Source: Methanosarcinales archaeon
GTDB taxonomy: Archaea; Halobacteriota; UBA148; JAUWXC01
Direction: 5' to 3'
NCBI GenBank assembly: GCA_026016205.1
Contig: CP061209.1
Coordinates: 243,469-307,468, forward strand
Length of the DNA: 64,000 nucleotides
Shown here: piece after piece, positions 35,610 to 43,007 of the stretch
Layout: the number at the start of each line of letters is the position of its first letter
Position numbering within the stretch: the stretch's first letter is position 1
Program-made: the position numbers and the translations under genes
The notes under the pieces: generated by a model
Told to the model about the DNA's origin: nothing
Databases searched by the model: none
Seen by the model: the letters and a program-made list of their open reading frames with translations, nothing else

Positions 35610-36633
35610 AGCCAAGCTGACTGAAAAAAACGTAACTCTCGCACATGGCGCCGGCGGAGAGATCATGCAAAGGTTGATTGGTGAAATTATCGTAAAGAAT
35701 ATATCTAACAACAAGGCCGGCAGCGTTGGCCTGCTCGATCTTGATGATGGCGCGACTATCTCGATTGGAGACTCCGAGATCGTATTTACCACTGATAGCT
35801 ATGTGATTAAACCGCTGTTCTTCCCCGGCGGAAATATAGGAAAAGTTGCTGCAGCGGGAACCATAAATGATCTAGCAGTTATGGGCGCCCGCCCCATCGC
35901 ATTGTCAAGCAGCATCATCGTAGAAGAGGGTTTTTCGCTTGACGATCTGGTTAAGATAATTAAATCCATGGATGAAACAGCCAAAGAGGTGGGAGCGGCA
36001 ATCATCACCGGCGATACCAAGGTGATGGAGAAGGGAGCATTGGACGGCCTGGTAATCAACACCGCCGGCATTGGCATCGCAAACCAAATGACACGCGACT
36101 CTGGTTTGAATGTCGGCGATAAGATCATCGTCACAGGAACGATAGGAGATCACGGCACGTCGCTTTTGTCGTTCAGAGAGGGGTTTAGTTTTGAGACAGG
36201 GCTCGAATCCGATAGCGCACCACTGTGGAATACGATCAAGGCAGCGCTGGATGTGGGCGGAATCACTGCGATGAAGGACCCTACCAGGGGCGGGCTCGCA
36301 GCTGCATTAAATGAAATGGCCAGTAAAAGCGGTGCTGGGATATCGGTCAAGGAGGAACAAATTCCTCTGAAAGAAGCGGTCAAAGCGGCATCAGAGATGC
36401 TCGGGATTGATCCGCTGGAAGTGGCAAACGAGGGCAAGGCGATTATCGGCGTGCGGCCAGAGACTGCTGGTGCAGTTCTTGATGCCGTTAGAGGCACGAC
36501 GTATGGGAAGGATGCGCAGATAATCGGGGAAGTTATCGGAGAGCACGAAGGGAAAGTAATCTTAGAAACTGCGCTTGGTGGCAAGAGGTACATTGAAACG
36601 CCCATAGGGGACCCAGTTCCAAGGGTGTGCTGA
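35596..36633 (+). CDS. hypE: hydrogenase maturation protein HypE
   Basis: 345 residues; ATP-dependent dehydration of the C-terminal thiocarboxamide to thiocyanate, the CN donor. PurM-like: LAHGAGGEIMQRLI at the start, FTTDSYVIKPLFFPGGNIGKVA, KDPTRGGLAAALNEMA. It ends PRVC, the C-terminal cysteine that is carbamoylated by HypF. It overlaps hypB by 14 bp with its own GAGGGG site. Confidence 0.96.
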   Translation: MSIGKAKLTEKNVTLAHGAGGEIMQRLIGEIIVKNISNNKAGSVGLLDLDDGATISIGDSEIVFTTDSYVIKPLFFPGGNIGKVAAAGTINDLAVMGARPIALSSSIIVEEGFSLDDLVKIIKSMDETAKEVGAAIITGDTKVMEKGALDGLVINTAGIGIANQMTRDSGLNVGDKIIVTGTIGDHGTSLLSFREGFSFETGLESDSAPLWNTIKAALDVGGITAMKDPTRGGLAAALNEMASKSGAGISVKEEQIPLKEAVKAASEMLGIDPLEVANEGKAIIGVRPETAGAVLDAVRGTTYGKDAQIIGEVIGEHEGKVILETALGGKRYIETPIGDPVPRVC

Positions 36634-36642
36634 GGTGGGGGT

Positions 36643-38961
36643 TTGAAGAACTCTAAATGCGAAAAGCTTCTTATTTATGGAATTATCCAAGGTGTCGGAT
36701 TCCGTCCATTTGTCTATAGGCTCGCCCATGAATATGGGCTGAGTGGGTATGTTCTTAACTTTGGAAATGGCGTGGAGGTCCTGATCGAAGGGGATGACAG
36801 GCAAATAGATGGGTTTCTGCATGACTTGAGGATGAAAAAGCCGTTGCTGTCCAGGATAGATCACATCGAGATTGAAACGGTGCCCAGAAGAAATTTTAAC
36901 GACTTCACGATAAGAAGGAGTGAAAATAGCGATACAATCGGGTCTTCGATAATTCCTCCGGATATCTGCATCTGCGATGAGTGTCTCGATGAGATGTTCG
37001 ATCCAAATAACCGCAGATATTTCTATCCTTTTACGGTGTGCACCAACTGCGGCCCAAGGTACACATCGGTTTCATACTTACCATACGACAGGGAGAACAC
37101 GACGATGGGTGACTTTCCTCTCTGTGAGTCGTGCAACGAGGAGTACACCTCGCCGATGGATAGGAGATATCATGCACAACCGACTTGCTGCAGCGATTGC
37201 GGACCGAAAACGATGCTGTATGACGGTGAGAGAAAATTGATCTGGGAAAGCGACAGGTATGCTGCAATCGGCTGGGCGTTAAAGCTTCTCAATAGGGGGA
37301 AAATTATCGCTATCAAAGGAGTCGGCGGAATCCACATAGCAGCAAAGGTCACCGATGACGCCCCCCTGTTAAGACTGCGAGAGAAACTAGGGAGGGAGCA
37401 GCAGCCGTTCGCGGTGATGACGCGGGATTTGCTCACGGCAAGGGATTTCGCACTGATCAATCAAACCGAGGAGGATCTTCTGACCAGTTACAGAAGGCCG
37501 ATAGTCGTATTGGAGAAAAGCGATGAATACCATCTCTCAGAACTCGTTGCACCAGGGCTGCACACCATCGGCGTGATGCTGCCATACACAGGCCTCCATC
37601 ATTTGTTGTTCAGAACACTCGAAGAGCAGACGTGCGTGATGACCAGCGCGAACCTGCCAGGAAGGCCGATGGCAAAGAGCAATGCAGAGGCCTTTGAAAA
37701 ACTAGATGGAATCGTGGATTATTATCTGCTCCATAATAGAAGAATCGCAAACCGGACCGATGATACCGTTGTGAGGGTTGTTGGCAGCAGAACGAACTTC
37801 ATGCGAAGGTCGCGGGGCTATGTCCCTGAGCCAATCGTCCTGCCGTTCTCCACAGAGGCGGATGCACTCGGAGTCGGCGCAGAGCGGAATGTTACTCTAA
37901 GCATCGTGCACGGCGATAGGATATTTATGTCCCAGTATATCGGAAACACGAAAAAAATAGGGACGCTTCAATATCACAACGAGGTTGCGGAACATCTGAA
38001 GAAGTTGACGGGCATATCGCCCGATACATACGGTTGTGACCTTCATCCCTGGTTCAATACGACGCGTTATGCTATGGAAAATGCAGACACCGTAAAGGTG
38101 CAGCACCACCATGCACATCTCGTCTCACTTATGGCGGATAATGAATTGCCCATCGACTCCAAGATCATGGGCATCGCCATCGACGGCGTTGGCTATGGTC
38201 CAGATGGCAGTATCTGGGGAGGGGAGGTAATAATGGCAGGCTATGATGGTTTTACGCGATGCGCGAGCCTTGAAACCCAGCCAATGCCTGGCGGCGATCT
38301 CGCTACGTATTATCCTTCCCGCATGGTCCTGGGAATCCTCAGCAAGGTCTTAGATGATGATGAACTCATAAAGGTGGGCCTGCAATTCAAACATGAAAAA
38401 GAAAAACAGATCATCATCGAGCAGCTGAGACGAGATGTTAATGTAGTGGACACGACAAGTACAGGGCGCGTCCTGGATGCCATTTCCGCACTTTTAGGCA
38501 TCGCATATTACAGGAGTTATGAGGGCGAGCCTGCGATAAAATTGGAGAGTGCCGCCAGGGGCGGGAAGTGTGTGCCCGATATCCCGATAAAATTCAAAAC
38601 GGAGGATGGGCGAAAAGTGCTCGATACCACGCAGATTGTGCTGAGCGTTTACGAAAATCTGAATGCACATTCAAAAGCAGATATTGCATTTTCTGTAGAA
38701 GATGCCATTGCAAGTGGTCTTGCCGAACTCGCCATAGATGCTGCCAAAAAGGCAGGAATAGAGACGATTGGAATCAGCGGCGGAGTCGCATATAATGCAC
38801 ACATAATCACAAAAATACAGGAGGCCGTTGAAGGGCACGATTTTAGATTTATCAGACACGACAAGGTGCCTGCCGGCGATGGCGGAATATCCCTCGGGCA
38901 GGCAATCGTGGCGAGTTTCATAGTAAATAGGACTGAGAGCTATGGAGGGGGAGGCAAGTGA
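36643..38961 (+). CDS. hypF: carbamoyltransferase HypF
   Basis: 772 residues from a TTG preceded by GAGGTGG. Order: acylphosphatase domain (GIIQGVGFRPFVYRLA, about 13-95), two zinc fingers (CICDECLDEMFD...CTNCGPRY; CESCNEEY...CSDCGP), YrdC domain (about 195-385), and Kae1-like domain with HHHAHLVSLM and the metal/ATP loop ISGGVAYN. Makes carbamoyl-AMP and transfers it to HypE. The last codons include the sequence repeated at 39512, after a possible mobile insertion. Confidence 0.96.
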   Translation: MKNSKCEKLLIYGIIQGVGFRPFVYRLAHEYGLSGYVLNFGNGVEVLIEGDDRQIDGFLHDLRMKKPLLSRIDHIEIETVPRRNFNDFTIRRSENSDTIGSSIIPPDICICDECLDEMFDPNNRRYFYPFTVCTNCGPRYTSVSYLPYDRENTTMGDFPLCESCNEEYTSPMDRRYHAQPTCCSDCGPKTMLYDGERKLIWESDRYAAIGWALKLLNRGKIIAIKGVGGIHIAAKVTDDAPLLRLREKLGREQQPFAVMTRDLLTARDFALINQTEEDLLTSYRRPIVVLEKSDEYHLSELVAPGLHTIGVMLPYTGLHHLLFRTLEEQTCVMTSANLPGRPMAKSNAEAFEKLDGIVDYYLLHNRRIANRTDDTVVRVVGSRTNFMRRSRGYVPEPIVLPFSTEADALGVGAERNVTLSIVHGDRIFMSQYIGNTKKIGTLQYHNEVAEHLKKLTGISPDTYGCDLHPWFNTTRYAMENADTVKVQHHHAHLVSLMADNELPIDSKIMGIAIDGVGYGPDGSIWGGEVIMAGYDGFTRCASLETQPMPGGDLATYYPSRMVLGILSKVLDDDELIKVGLQFKHEKEKQIIIEQLRRDVNVVDTTSTGRVLDAISALLGIAYYRSYEGEPAIKLESAARGGKCVPDIPIKFKTEDGRKVLDTTQIVLSVYENLNAHSKADIAFSVEDAIASGLAELAIDAAKKAGIETIGISGGVAYNAHIITKIQEAVEGHDFRFIRHDKVPAGDGGISLGQAIVASFIVNRTESYGGGGK

Positions 38962-39534
38962 TATGAGAAAAATATCGGGTGATTTGACGCTGAGCAAGGA
39001 CATGCTGTTCAGGGAAGGTATTGAGGTCGAGGGAGATATCCTGGGTGAGTATGATCTCACCGTGTTTGGGGATATCGAGGCACGGAACATCGAGGTGCGA
39101 AACATCAAGGCACATAACATCAAGGCACGCGACGCCAAGGTATGGGACATCGATGCACATGATATCGAGGTATGGGACATCGAGGCATATAACATCGAGG
39201 CACGCGACATCAAGGCATTGGACATCGAGGCACGCGACATCAAGGCAGGGAATATCGAGGCACGGAACATCGAGGCGCACAACATTGAGGCACGGAACAT
39301 CAAGGCACGCGACATCGATGCACATGACATCAAGGCAGTGGATATCAACTACTATTCGTTTTGCATCGTACATACTAGCATCCACTGCAACAACATTGCT
39401 GGGAGGAGAGAGAACGCGTTTCATCGTGCACTTGACGGAATCGTAATAATTGGAGAGGGGGAGTGACACAGCCAGAAAAGCGTTGTGGATTTACTCGAGC
39501 TAGGCGATTGCGGCGAGTTTCATAGTAAATAGGA
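38910..39534 (+). repeat. 23-bp direct repeat of the hypF 3' end, flanking a 580-bp insert
   Basis: The 23 bases at 38910-38932 (in hypF codons ASFIVNR) recur exactly at 39512-39534, just before the Tas-like gene; weaker similarity extends about 10 bp further left. Between the copies lies only the repeat-protein gene 38963-39466. This is the layout of an insertion into, or duplication of, the hypF 3' end. The downstream copy could read as a vestige of a second hypF tail ending in a stop. Confidence 0.75.
38963..39466 (+). CDS. five-residue-repeat beta-solenoid protein
   Basis: 167 residues from the ATG at 38963, after GGAGGGGGAGG. A 40-residue N-terminal cap (ISGDLTLSKDMLFREGIEVE) leads into about 18 tandem five-residue repeats of the form [N/D]-I-[E/K]-A-x (about residues 45-130), then a cap ending ALDGIVIIGEGE. 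The DNA shows a matching 15-bp tandem repeat (GACATCGAGGCACGC type). Such proteins probably form a right-handed solenoid as in bactofilin or pentapeptide proteins. No function known. It overlaps hypF's end in the longer frame. Confidence 0.75.
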   Translation: MRKISGDLTLSKDMLFREGIEVEGDILGEYDLTVFGDIEARNIEVRNIKAHNIKARDAKVWDIDAHDIEVWDIEAYNIEARDIKALDIEARDIKAGNIEARNIEAHNIEARNIKARDIDAHDIKAVDINYYSFCIVHTSIHCNNIAGRRENAFHRALDGIVIIGEGE

Positions 39535-39542
39535 GATAGAAA

Positions 39543-40385
39543 ATGACAGAAACAACTGAAGAATTGAAGCTCATGGTGAGCACCTACTACGCGTTCCAGA
39601 AGGAACGCATACAGACGGGCAACAGGATCAAGGCGCTCGAGAGGACAGGCGTCGCGAAGTCGCGGGCTGTAGATTTGCATGAGCACCTAGACGAGGAGCT
39701 TAAAAGAATTGAAAAGTGGATAGTAGATAAGGTGGAGGACCAGCTCGAGGGCGTGGACATCTACAATGCCTGGCTCAGACACGTCCCAGGCGTGGGTCCC
39801 ATGCTGGCGGCCGGCCTGATCTCAGTGATAGATCCGATATCCGAGGTCGAGAAGCCGTCGAGCCTGTGGAAGTATTCCGGTCAGGATGTCGTGGACGGGA
39901 AAGCCCCAAAAAGGGTGAGAGGTCAAAAAGTGACGTGGAACCCGTTCGCAAGGACGCTGTGCTGGAAGTTGGGTGACAGTTTCGTGAAGGCCGGTGGTTA
40001 CTACAGGAAGGTCTATGACAGGGCGAGGGTGCGAGAGGATAACAGGGCGCCGTTCAAGGTCCCCGTCGAAGATGCACAGGGTTACCTACTCGCCGAGAAA
40101 ATCGGAAATATCAAGAAGGGTGAGCTGATCGGCAAGGAGAACTTCAGCAAGTTCAAGAAGCAGGCGAAGGGCATGGACGATGTGCTCGTGACGCTGACCG
40201 ATCTCCACAAGTTCAACAGGGCCAAGAGGAAGGCCGTGAAGCTCTTTATCGCGCACCTCTGGGCGATCTGGAGGGACCTCGATGGCCTACCGACCAGGGT
40301 GCCGTATGTGGTGGAGAAGCTGGGGCACAAATTAATTCCTCCTCCTACAGTGGAGCAGCTGAAGAAGGTGCCTGAGAAGCCATAG
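39543..40385 (+). CDS. Tas-like protein: Nop/IS110-type RNA-binding fold, no nuclease domain
   Basis: 280 residues. Residues 1-75 are a long charged coiled coil. Residues 78-160 hold a helix-hairpin-helix-like HVPGVGPMLAAGLISVID, then PSSLWKYSGQDVVDGKAPKR and WNPFARTLCWKLGDSFV, matching IS110-type Transposase_20 and also the Nop domain of box C/D RNP proteins. Residues 162-222 are a lysine-rich insertion; 226-260 (RKAVKLFIAHLWAIWRDLDG, LPTRVPYVVEKLGHK) complete the fold. There is no N-terminal DEDD catalytic domain, RuvC or HNH, so it is unlikely to be an active transposase. The guide-like array starts inside its stop region on the same strand, which points to a TIGR-associated (TasA-type) protein. 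An orphan IS110 fragment is the main alternative. Confidence 0.8.
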   Translation: MTETTEELKLMVSTYYAFQKERIQTGNRIKALERTGVAKSRAVDLHEHLDEELKRIEKWIVDKVEDQLEGVDIYNAWLRHVPGVGPMLAAGLISVIDPISEVEKPSSLWKYSGQDVVDGKAPKRVRGQKVTWNPFARTLCWKLGDSFVKAGGYYRKVYDRARVREDNRAPFKVPVEDAQGYLLAEKIGNIKKGELIGKENFSKFKKQAKGMDDVLVTLTDLHKFNRAKRKAVKLFIAHLWAIWRDLDGLPTRVPYVVEKLGHKLIPPPTVEQLKKVPEKP

Positions 40386-40884
40386 GGCTACGAAGTCCAA
40401 TAAATTGGTGCGAGCCGTTGAAGATATGAAAACCATAATAGATGTGTGAGCTACACTAATAACGAATCCCATTAAAAAATTGCGAGCTATGTTATCTCTG
40501 AACTCCACTATGTGCGAAGCCATACAACATATTGAAATCCACCATCAGGTCGCGAGCCACGATATTAGTGAAACCTAGAAAAGATTTGCGAGCAAAAAAA
40601 GACTGAAACCCAAAAATGTCATGCGAAGCCATGATATGACATGAAATCCATGAGAATATCGCGAGCTAATAAGTACATGAAACCTATAAATGATGTGCGA
40701 ACCAGAGAACATATGAAGCCCAAAACTCTTTGCGAGCCATAATTATGATGAAATCCATTAATAACTCGTGAGCTATCAGAAGCAGGAAGCCAAAAATAAG
40801 CGGGCGAGCCATAGTACCCGTGAGATCCAGAGAAGATTTGCGAGCCAACTAAGCCAATGAAACCCAAAATAAGCGTGTGATGCC
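40374..40884 (+). repeat. TIGR-like dual-spacer guide array, 14 units of ~36 nt
   Basis: Motif A (consensus GYGAGCY, longer form GCGAAGCC) starts at 40374, 40410, 40446, 40482, 40514, 40552, 40588, 40623, 40661, 40697, 40732, 40768, 40804, 40840 and 40877: steps of 36, 36, 36, 32, 38, 36, 35, 38, 36, 35, 36, 36, 36, 37. Motif B (consensus T-GAAAYCCA) lies midway in each unit at 40392, 40428, 40464, 40500, 40534, 40570, 40605, 40643, 40679, 40715, 40750, 40786, 40822 and 40859. A-to-B spacers are 10-12 nt, mostly 11; B-to-A spacers are 10 nt except 6 and 9. Spacers are unrelated apart from two near-duplicates. Both motifs carry a GA step as in box C/D kink-turns. It resembles no CRISPR. Confidence 0.9.
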
Positions 40885-41013
40885 AAGGACCGTTGCTTAC
40901 AGCCCCTATAAACGATTCTCCTGCCTTTACGGAGGTGCTGTCGCGTAACTCCTCCCTCCCTATTAGGGTGAAAATTAATATTTGAGTACAACGATTATCA
41001 GGATAGGGGTTTT
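40885..41013. other. 129-bp flank after the array
   Basis: Non-coding by eye. Contains a hairpin CTCC...GGAG (about 40918-40934) and an AT-rich stretch AAAATTAATATTTG (40971-40984), which would be TATA-like for a leftward transcript across the array. It may therefore be an array terminator, or a leader if the array is transcribed from the minus strand. Confidence 0.35.
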
Positions 41014-42279
41014 TTGTGGTTGGTTGGAGGTGGCAGAGATTCAGAGTATCGAAAACAGGACTGCCGCTATTACGAAAATGATGCCACAGACTGCGGCCAC
41101 AAGTCCGATTATTACCAGGATATCGCTGATGTAGAGGAGTGCCTAGCGCTCTCCAAGTTCAAGATGAAGCGCGTCATAGGAACTCCCGACTTCTTCGGGA
41201 CCGAGTTCTCCAAGCGCTGGGAGCGCTCCGACCAGCATGAATGGGTTTGCAGCTGTGAAAAATGCGGCCATTCGGCGCCCCTGACTTTCGACTTCATCCG
41301 GAAGGCAGATTCGTTCTATTACGGCTGCCCTGAATGCGGCGCGCTCATAGATACGCTTGAAGGCTCCTGGCAGCCACAGAATCCGGACGGAGCCACCAGG
41401 GGTTATCATGTCACTCAACTCATGGCCTCATGGATAAGCGCTGATGAGATAATGAAGAAGAAGACCAATTATTCGCCGTCCAAGTTCGCCAATGAAGTTC
41501 TGGGCATCGAGTTCGAGGGAGCGAAGCGCCCTATCTCGCCGACCAAGCTGCTTAACTGCTGCGTCACAGACGTTGCAGGGTGGCGCTCTGCATTCGAGCG
41601 CATCTCCATCGGCGTTGACTGGGGCAACGTCTCCCATTACGTTGTACTCGGCCTGTCAGAAGGGGCCTATTACATCGTGGACTTCGGCATCTGGAACGAC
41701 CCGGATGTTGCAGCTCACGCCAATCATTTACTCGCGCTTGTGCGCGCCCGGTATCTGGACCGGAAACCCCCTATCGTGATGGACTCCGGATACGGCAAGG
41801 CGCAGAATCAGATCGTATTCAGGGCGTTCCCACGGTGGGCATGGGCATGTTTCTACGGAAGCAATACCTTGCTGAAGCCTCAATTCGAGACAATCAGAAG
41901 CGTAAGTGGCGCGCCCCTAGATCCTTCGGATTATCAATATCACGTCCACATTCATCACGGATCTCTCTGTGAGGAAGTTACAGCTCTCCTGGATGGAGGC
42001 AAGGTGAAGTTCTGGCGAGGGGCGGATGCGCTGGACAGCACGTCAGCGCTTCGGTCATTCATCGACAACCTAGCCCTCGTGGATGTCAATGTAGTGGAGA
42101 CCACCATGGGCACCAGGCGCAGGTGGGTTACGACACCGGCCCATTACTTCTCGGCGCTTCTGTTTGCCTATGTAGGGCTGCAGAAAGAGAAGGACGAGGA
42201 TTGGAGAAACGTCCACTCAATGTTGAACAGGGGGGGCCAGGAGAGGGATGAATACGAAATCCCTCCCATTGGGCCGTGA
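41014..42279 (+). pseudogene. phage terminase large subunit (GpA-type), ATPase part missing
   Basis: The open frame of 421 codons starts at a TTG; convincing terminase homology begins only at about 41150 (LSKFKMKRVIGTPDFFGTEF). Present: zinc ribbon (CSCEKCGH...CPECGALI, about residues 88-120 of the frame), linker YHVTQLMASWISADEIM, and the RNase H-like nuclease domain with ISIGVDWGNVSHYVVLG, IVMDSGYGKAQ and a C-terminal HYFSALLFAYVGL. The N-terminal packaging ATPase (Walker A/B, about 200 residues) is absent. So this is a 5'-deleted remnant of a head-tail virus or provirus. Confidence 0.75.
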
Positions 42280-42291
42280 AAAAGGAGCCCT

Positions 42292-42372
42292 ATGGTATCA
42301 ATTCCAATCAGATATCACGCCCAGAAGGCGGTAGTGTGGAAAATAGCGGTTGTCAGCCGAGGATTGCACTGA
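42292..42372 (+). pseudogene. 26-codon fragment after terminase, possibly the start of the next virion gene
   Basis: ATG at 42292, 5 bases after AAAGGAG, opens MVSIPIRYHAQKAVVWKIAVVS and stops at 42370-42372. A good ribosome site and immediate position after a terminase suggest the beginning of a portal or other virion gene that has been cut off. Too short to assign. Confidence 0.35.
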
Positions 42373-42569
42373 ACAATGCGTCCACCTTGGTATCCAGAGA
42401 CAAACACTTCGAGCGAGTGAAGGGATTATCGGTGGAAAAATGGTAAAATGTTCGCGTTGATGTCTGGGTATGAGTAAAATGAGAGTGATTCATAACAACT
42501 TGTTATTTTAATACAAAGTGCTATCATCGACAGATACTTTTATTATGGAGACACTAAAGTTGTTCTTGT

Positions 42570-42758
42570 ATGGCAATAGCAGCTAAAACCGAGAGGAACA
42601 TGATTACGATTCCAAGAGAGGAATACGAGGATATGAAAGAGACTCTGGAAATCCTCAGCAATCCAAAAGTGGCGAAGAGAATCATGGAGTCTATTGACCA
42701 AGCTAAAAAGGGCAAAACTATCTCCGAGAGATTATTTGCTCAGAAATTTGGTGTATGA
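42570..42758 (+). CDS. small antitoxin-like protein (RelB/Phd type)
   Basis: 62 residues, MAIAAKTERNMITIPREEYE then DMKETLEILSNPKVAKRIMESI. The second half matches the toxin-neutralising helix of RelB/YefM-type antitoxins (E-x-L-E-I-L-S-N-P, followed by a K-G-K-x-x-x-E-R loop). A TATA-like TTTTATTATG lies about 30 bp upstream. Its stop overlaps an ATG (ATGA) for a second frame that dies after seven codons, as though the toxin gene had been broken. Confidence 0.65.
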   Translation: MAIAAKTERNMITIPREEYEDMKETLEILSNPKVAKRIMESIDQAKKGKTISERLFAQKFGV

Positions 42759-42844
42759 TATTTGAAATATCTTTCTGAAAAGGCGCCCGAGTCAAGGCGA
42801 GGAGAATCACGAATGATGAGCCTTGAAATATATATTTTTGTGTG
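42755..42844 (+). pseudogene. possible remnant of the paired RelE-type toxin
   Basis: ATG at 42755 reads MIFEISF then TGA. One base later another frame continues S-E-K-A-P-E-S for 24 codons to 42844. RelE-family toxins often begin like M-x-Y-E-I-x-F-S-E-K-A, so a frameshifted and truncated toxin is plausible. The match is short, so this remains tentative. Confidence 0.3.
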
Positions 42845-43007
42845 ACTAAATCACTCATTATTTTTTGACCATTAACGTATCGCGGATAAAAAACGTTGCA
42901 GAAGGTAATTTGGGCGAAGGTAGTGAGCCATATATGCTGTGTTAGGCGACCCGAAGGGCGAGCCACGATAGTGGCGAAGCGTTTTACTTACGTCTTCAAA
43001 TCATGGA

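Noticed and set aside
38671-39469. Long minus-strand frames opposite hypF and the solenoid gene
   Set aside because: Mirror images of the tandem repeat; they lack starts, ribosome sites and family resemblance.
39543-40385. Active IS110 transposase with bridge RNA
   Set aside because: The N-terminal DEDD RuvC-like half is absent and no element ends were found. The multi-unit array differs from a single bridge RNA.
40374-40884. CRISPR array
   Set aside because: Repeats are only 7-8 nt, two kinds alternate, spacers are 10-12 nt and no Cas gene is near. It fits neither CRISPR repeat nor spacer sizes.
40332-40991. Minus-strand reading frames with 12-residue periodicity through the array
   Set aside because: A 36-nt period is a multiple of three and keeps frames open by itself. 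Units of 32, 35, 37 and 38 nt break the frame, and conservation follows nucleotide motifs rather than codons.
41030-41133. Small peptide frame (AEIQSIENRTAAITKMM...) at the terminase 5' end
   Set aside because: Possible TM-like peptide, but it overlaps the terminase frame and has no clear start. It is only a hint that another gene is fused here.
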